This document shows positions 61,174 through 64,000 of a DNA stretch of 64,000 bases, piece by piece; within the stretch, counting starts at the first letter, position 1; each line of letters starts with the position of its first letter. The stretch comes from JAHRVQ01 sp963976815 (GTDB lineage Bacteria; Pseudomonadota; Gammaproteobacteria; Pseudomonadales; Azotimanducaceae). The translations under genes and the position numbers were made by a program. The notes under the pieces are model-generated. The model had not been told where the DNA came from, made no database searches, and saw only the letters and a program-made list of their open reading frames with translations. The stretch lies in assembly GCA_963976815.1 (NCBI GenBank), contig CAXBLU010000003.1, positions 124,001-188,000 on the forward strand, read 5' to 3'.

Positions 61174-62934
61174 ATGACGCAAACGCCCACCCCTGTGCAT
61201 TTGTTTAATGATGAACAATGGCAGCAGCTTCACCCAATCCTCCATCAACTGGATCGGCAACAAGCGCTTTGGCTAAGTGGTTATCTCGCCGGTGGACGCT
61301 CGGATCCACAAACTGAAAGCACTGCTATCCAATCCCCGGGTCAATCCGTTCTGGTTGCATTTGGTACAGAAACCGACAACTGCCGCCAGCTTGCGCAGCA
61401 GCTAGCCCAATCCTGTAAAGGTATTGGGATACAGGCAGAAATCGTCGACCTGGCAGGAGTTCGTCCTCGCAAACTCACAAAAACAGAAACCCTTATTTTG
61501 ATCACCGCGACCCACGGCGATGGCGACCCACCGGAGCCAATTGCGGACTTTTATGAAGCCATCATGGCGGACGACGCACCGGCGCTACCGGATTTAGCAT
61601 TTGCCGTACTTGCGTTAGGTGATAGCAGCTATGACCACTTCTGTGCCACCGGAGTTGCATTAGACAATCGCTTTGAATCTTTAGGTGCAAAACGCCTGAT
61701 CAACAGACAAGAGTGTGATCTCGACTTTGAGCAACCAGCAAGCGCCTGGTTTGATCAACTACTAAAAATACTCGAACCTTCTCCTACCAATATCGACCTG
61801 GGATCAAATACTCCTGCGCCACTGAGCATTGTTAAGTCGGCTGTCGAGTACAACAAACGCAATCCGATTAGTGTCGAAGTATTAACAAATCAAAACCTCA
61901 GCCATCCGGAACGCAAGGCAGCTATCCACCATTTGGAATTGGCACTAGAAGACGACGACTTTCGATTGGATCCTGGCGATGCCGTGGGCGTGTTAGTGGA
62001 CAACCCACCGGAACTCGTGGCTCTGATATTAGATGCCACGGAGTTGTCCGGAGAACAAGCTGTCACCCATGCCGGCCTAGCGTTACCGCTGGTTGAGGTA
62101 TTAAGAGAACACCGTGACCTGACCATCCCAGGCAAGGCGTTTCTTGAGCTGTGGAGTAACGTTACCCAGTCGGAGGAACTTAAACTTATTGTTGGCGGAG
62201 ATAATTCACAGCAAAGGCAATTCCTGAGGGACCATCAGATTCGAGACCTTGTCCACCTTTATCCAGCTCGCCCAGAACCTCAAGCCCTGGTTGACGCTCT
62301 GCGTCCTTTGCAACCTCGGCTCTACGACGTTGCTAACAGCCTGGATGTGGTAGACGACGAATTGCATTTGACGGTTAAGTCCTATTGTTATCCGTTTCGC
62401 AACCGTTTAGAACCCGGTATCGCAGCGCAATATCTACTGGCCCTGGAACCTGGGGATAATGTCAGACTCTATCCCCATCGCAATGGCAGATTCCACCTGC
62501 CGCCGCAGTTAGAGACGCCTATTATCTTGATTGCTGAAGGCACAGGAATTGCGCCCTATCGAGCGTTTATTCAGGCGCTATCTAAAACAGCTGACAGACC
62601 ACCTTGCTGGCTGATCTTTGCCGAAAAGGATTTCGAGAATGACTTTCTTTACCAGTTGGACATTCAACAGGCCCTTGAAGATGGGGTTTGTCGTCACGTC
62701 AATGCAACGTTTTCTCAAATATCAGATGGCTGCTCGTTAGCCGCAAGTGTAGTTAATGAAGGTGAACGACTGGCGAGTTGGCTCTTACAGGGCGCTCACA
62801 TTTACTTTTGTGGCGAGAAAGCCTCCCTTGAACAGTGCGAGGCGGCCATTAAAACATTTGTGGACGAACAGGCTGGTGCGCCAGCCTGGAAACAACTCAC
62901 AAAAGACAAACGTATTCATCGGAATCTTTATTAG
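61174..62934 (+). CDS. cysJ: Sulfite reductase flavoprotein subunit (CysJ-like)
   Basis: A 586-residue diflavin reductase. A flavodoxin domain (VAFGTETDNCRQLAQQLAQS, ITATHGDGDPPEPIADFYEAI, LALGDSSYDHFCATG) is followed by a FAD-binding domain with RLYDVANS in the place of the usual RLYSIAS, and an NADPH-binding domain with GTGIAPYRAFIQ and the C-terminal Tyr of the family (HRNLY). It passes electrons from NADPH to the hemoprotein encoded eight bases downstream. The LysR gene diverges upstream. Confidence 0.93.
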   Translation: MTQTPTPVHLFNDEQWQQLHPILHQLDRQQALWLSGYLAGGRSDPQTESTAIQSPGQSVLVAFGTETDNCRQLAQQLAQSCKGIGIQAEIVDLAGVRPRKLTKTETLILITATHGDGDPPEPIADFYEAIMADDAPALPDLAFAVLALGDSSYDHFCATGVALDNRFESLGAKRLINRQECDLDFEQPASAWFDQLLKILEPSPTNIDLGSNTPAPLSIVKSAVEYNKRNPISVEVLTNQNLSHPERKAAIHHLELALEDDDFRLDPGDAVGVLVDNPPELVALILDATELSGEQAVTHAGLALPLVEVLREHRDLTIPGKAFLELWSNVTQSEELKLIVGGDNSQQRQFLRDHQIRDLVHLYPARPEPQALVDALRPLQPRLYDVANSLDVVDDELHLTVKSYCYPFRNRLEPGIAAQYLLALEPGDNVRLYPHRNGRFHLPPQLETPIILIAEGTGIAPYRAFIQALSKTADRPPCWLIFAEKDFENDFLYQLDIQQALEDGVCRHVNATFSQISDGCSLAASVVNEGERLASWLLQGAHIYFCGEKASLEQCEAAIKTFVDEQAGAPAWKQLTKDKRIHRNLY

Positions 62935-62942
62935 GAGGCAAC

Positions 62943-64000
62943 ATGATTGATCGCAATGTAGATATCAGCCAGCCGGTGGACAGTCTGCATGAGAACGAAC
63001 AACTCAAAGCTACGAGTCGGCATTTAAGGGGCACGATTGCGGAAGGACTAGCTGACGCTATTACAGGCGCTGTATCTCACAACGATACCTTACTGATGAA
63101 ATTTCATGGCATCTATCAGCAGGATGATCGAGATCAAAGATCAAATCGCCGCCAACGACACCTTGAACCGATTTATCAGTTTATGGTGCGCATGCGCATT
63201 CCGGGCGGTCAACTCACAAGAGCACAATGGGTCGGCATTGATGATTTAGCCCATCGCTACGCAGATCGCGGCATACGTATTACCACACGACAAACCGTGC
63301 AGCTTCACGGCGTACGAAAACATCATCTGCGGCATTTAATGCAAGGGATTCGAGATCTAGGCCTCGACACTAAAGCAGCCTGTGGTGACGACAGTCGCGG
63401 GGTCGTCAGTGGCACCAATCCCAACCTATCGACGATCCATGAGCAGGTTTCGGCCCTCGCCAAACTAACCAGCGATCGCCTAATACCCAAAACAAGCGCC
63501 TATCCTGAAATCTGGTATCAGCAACCCGCCACAACCCAGGACAACGAAGAGCCAGTCTACGGCGAACTTTACCTGCCGAGAAAATTTAAGGTGGGCTATG
63601 CAATTCCACCGATTAATGACATAGACGTCTATGGTCAGGATTTAGGGTTTATTGCGGTGATAGAAACTGGCGAACTGGTTGGTTTTAACGTTTGTGTCGG
63701 CGGAGGTATGGGCCAGCTATATAACCGAGAAGACAGCTATCCACGGCTGGCGGAAGAAATTGGCTTTGTCGCCGCGAACGAGGCACCTGAACTGGCTGAA
63801 ACCGTCATGATGATTCAGCGAGATTTTGGCGACCGCAAAGATCGCCACCGCGCACGATTTAAGTACACCCTGGATCGCCTTGGTACCGACTGGTTTAAGT
63901 CTGAATTAGCCGAACGCCGGGGCGCACCCCTTGAACCAGCAAGAGCCATTCACTTTGAGCAAAATGGCGACAGGCTCGGCTGGGAACAGGACGACGCGGG
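62943..64000 (+). CDS. cysI: Sulfite reductase hemoprotein subunit (CysI-like), partial
   Basis: The gene starts at ATG 62943, after AGGAGGC, and remains open to the window end (352 codons seen, of about 570 usual). Visible family features are TSRHLRGTIAEGL, LLMKFHGIYQQDDRD, FMVRMRIPGG, IRITTRQTVQLHG and GDDSRGVVSGTNP, then LPRKFKVGYAIPP and GFNVCVGGGMG. The siroheme/iron-sulfur cysteine cluster lies beyond the edge. It reduces sulfite to sulfide with CysJ. Confidence 0.95.
   Translation, partial: MIDRNVDISQPVDSLHENEQLKATSRHLRGTIAEGLADAITGAVSHNDTLLMKFHGIYQQDDRDQRSNRRQRHLEPIYQFMVRMRIPGGQLTRAQWVGIDDLAHRYADRGIRITTRQTVQLHGVRKHHLRHLMQGIRDLGLDTKAACGDDSRGVVSGTNPNLSTIHEQVSALAKLTSDRLIPKTSAYPEIWYQQPATTQDNEEPVYGELYLPRKFKVGYAIPPINDIDVYGQDLGFIAVIETGELVGFNVCVGGGMGQLYNREDSYPRLAEEIGFVAANEAPELAETVMMIQRDFGDRKDRHRARFKYTLDRLGTDWFKSELAERRGAPLEPARAIHFEQNGDRLGWEQDDA

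Noticed and set aside
1..64000. CRISPR arrays, tRNA and rRNA genes
   Set aside because: No repeat-spacer series, cloverleaf with conserved T-loop or rRNA segment was recognised by eye.

Overview
The window is a gammaproteobacterial chromosome segment, probably from a marine heterotroph. This rests on the set of core genes (HrpB, RecQ, an RND pump with TetR, a PhoX-type phosphatase, a zinc-type TonB receptor, CysJ/CysI and several outer-membrane-style lipoproteins). No rRNA or tRNA gene and no CRISPR array was seen, and the species cannot be named from the sequence.

Layout: 0-23.6 kb is ordinary chromosome. It holds the tail of a response regulator, two coupled lipoproteins, hrpB, an SMP-30-like lipoprotein, a LysR gene divergent from a metallo-beta-lactamase-fold lipoprotein, recQ, a hybrid kinase with a response regulator, a tetR-MFP-RND operon with four-base ATGA couplings, a beta-carbonic anhydrase whose C-terminal tail is overprinted on a convergent PhoX gene, a TonB receptor with His/Glu/Asp-rich loops, a TraR/DksA-type zinc finger protein, and a DUF938 methyltransferase that appears to start at ATC.

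23.6-35.6 kb is an AT-richer accessory region with every gene on the + strand. Two convincing integron attC sites (25503-25616 and 29532-29618), one probable one (34684-34753) and several half-sites or remnants separate one- or two-gene units. No integron integrase is present, so this looks like a cassette array lacking its integrase (a CALIN-type cluster). The cassettes are of defence or toxin-antitoxin character: a membrane-anchored receiver protein with a sensorless kinase, NERD plus LRR proteins, a nuclease-like protein with an ECK motif, a putative AbiC-type abortive infection protein, a DUF4145 protein, a ParA-like ATPase with a SAP-like partner, an unknown protein coupled to a PIN-domain protein, and a tiny membrane protein pair. 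Fragments of IS3, an IS1182-like element and three deletion derivatives of a REP-associated (RAYT) transposase have invaded the array, and the IS1182-like ends repeatedly abut the attC core CGTTA.

35.7-39.5 kb carries an APC permease overlapping a SMI1/KNR4-like gene, then a DUF222-HNH endonuclease behind a near-perfect LexA box. 39.7-64 kb is again ordinary chromosome: a sterol-desaturase-family hydroxylase, SDR/MerR, MFS, RidA, acylphosphatase, an XRE-regulated membrane protein, a PNPOx-like protein, a CATCH-motif cytochrome-like protein, an SGNH hydrolase, a CheR-CheB-MCP cluster, a PhyH dioxygenase, DUF2780, VOC, SDR, a serine hydrolase, and a LysR gene divergent from cysJI, which runs off the right edge.
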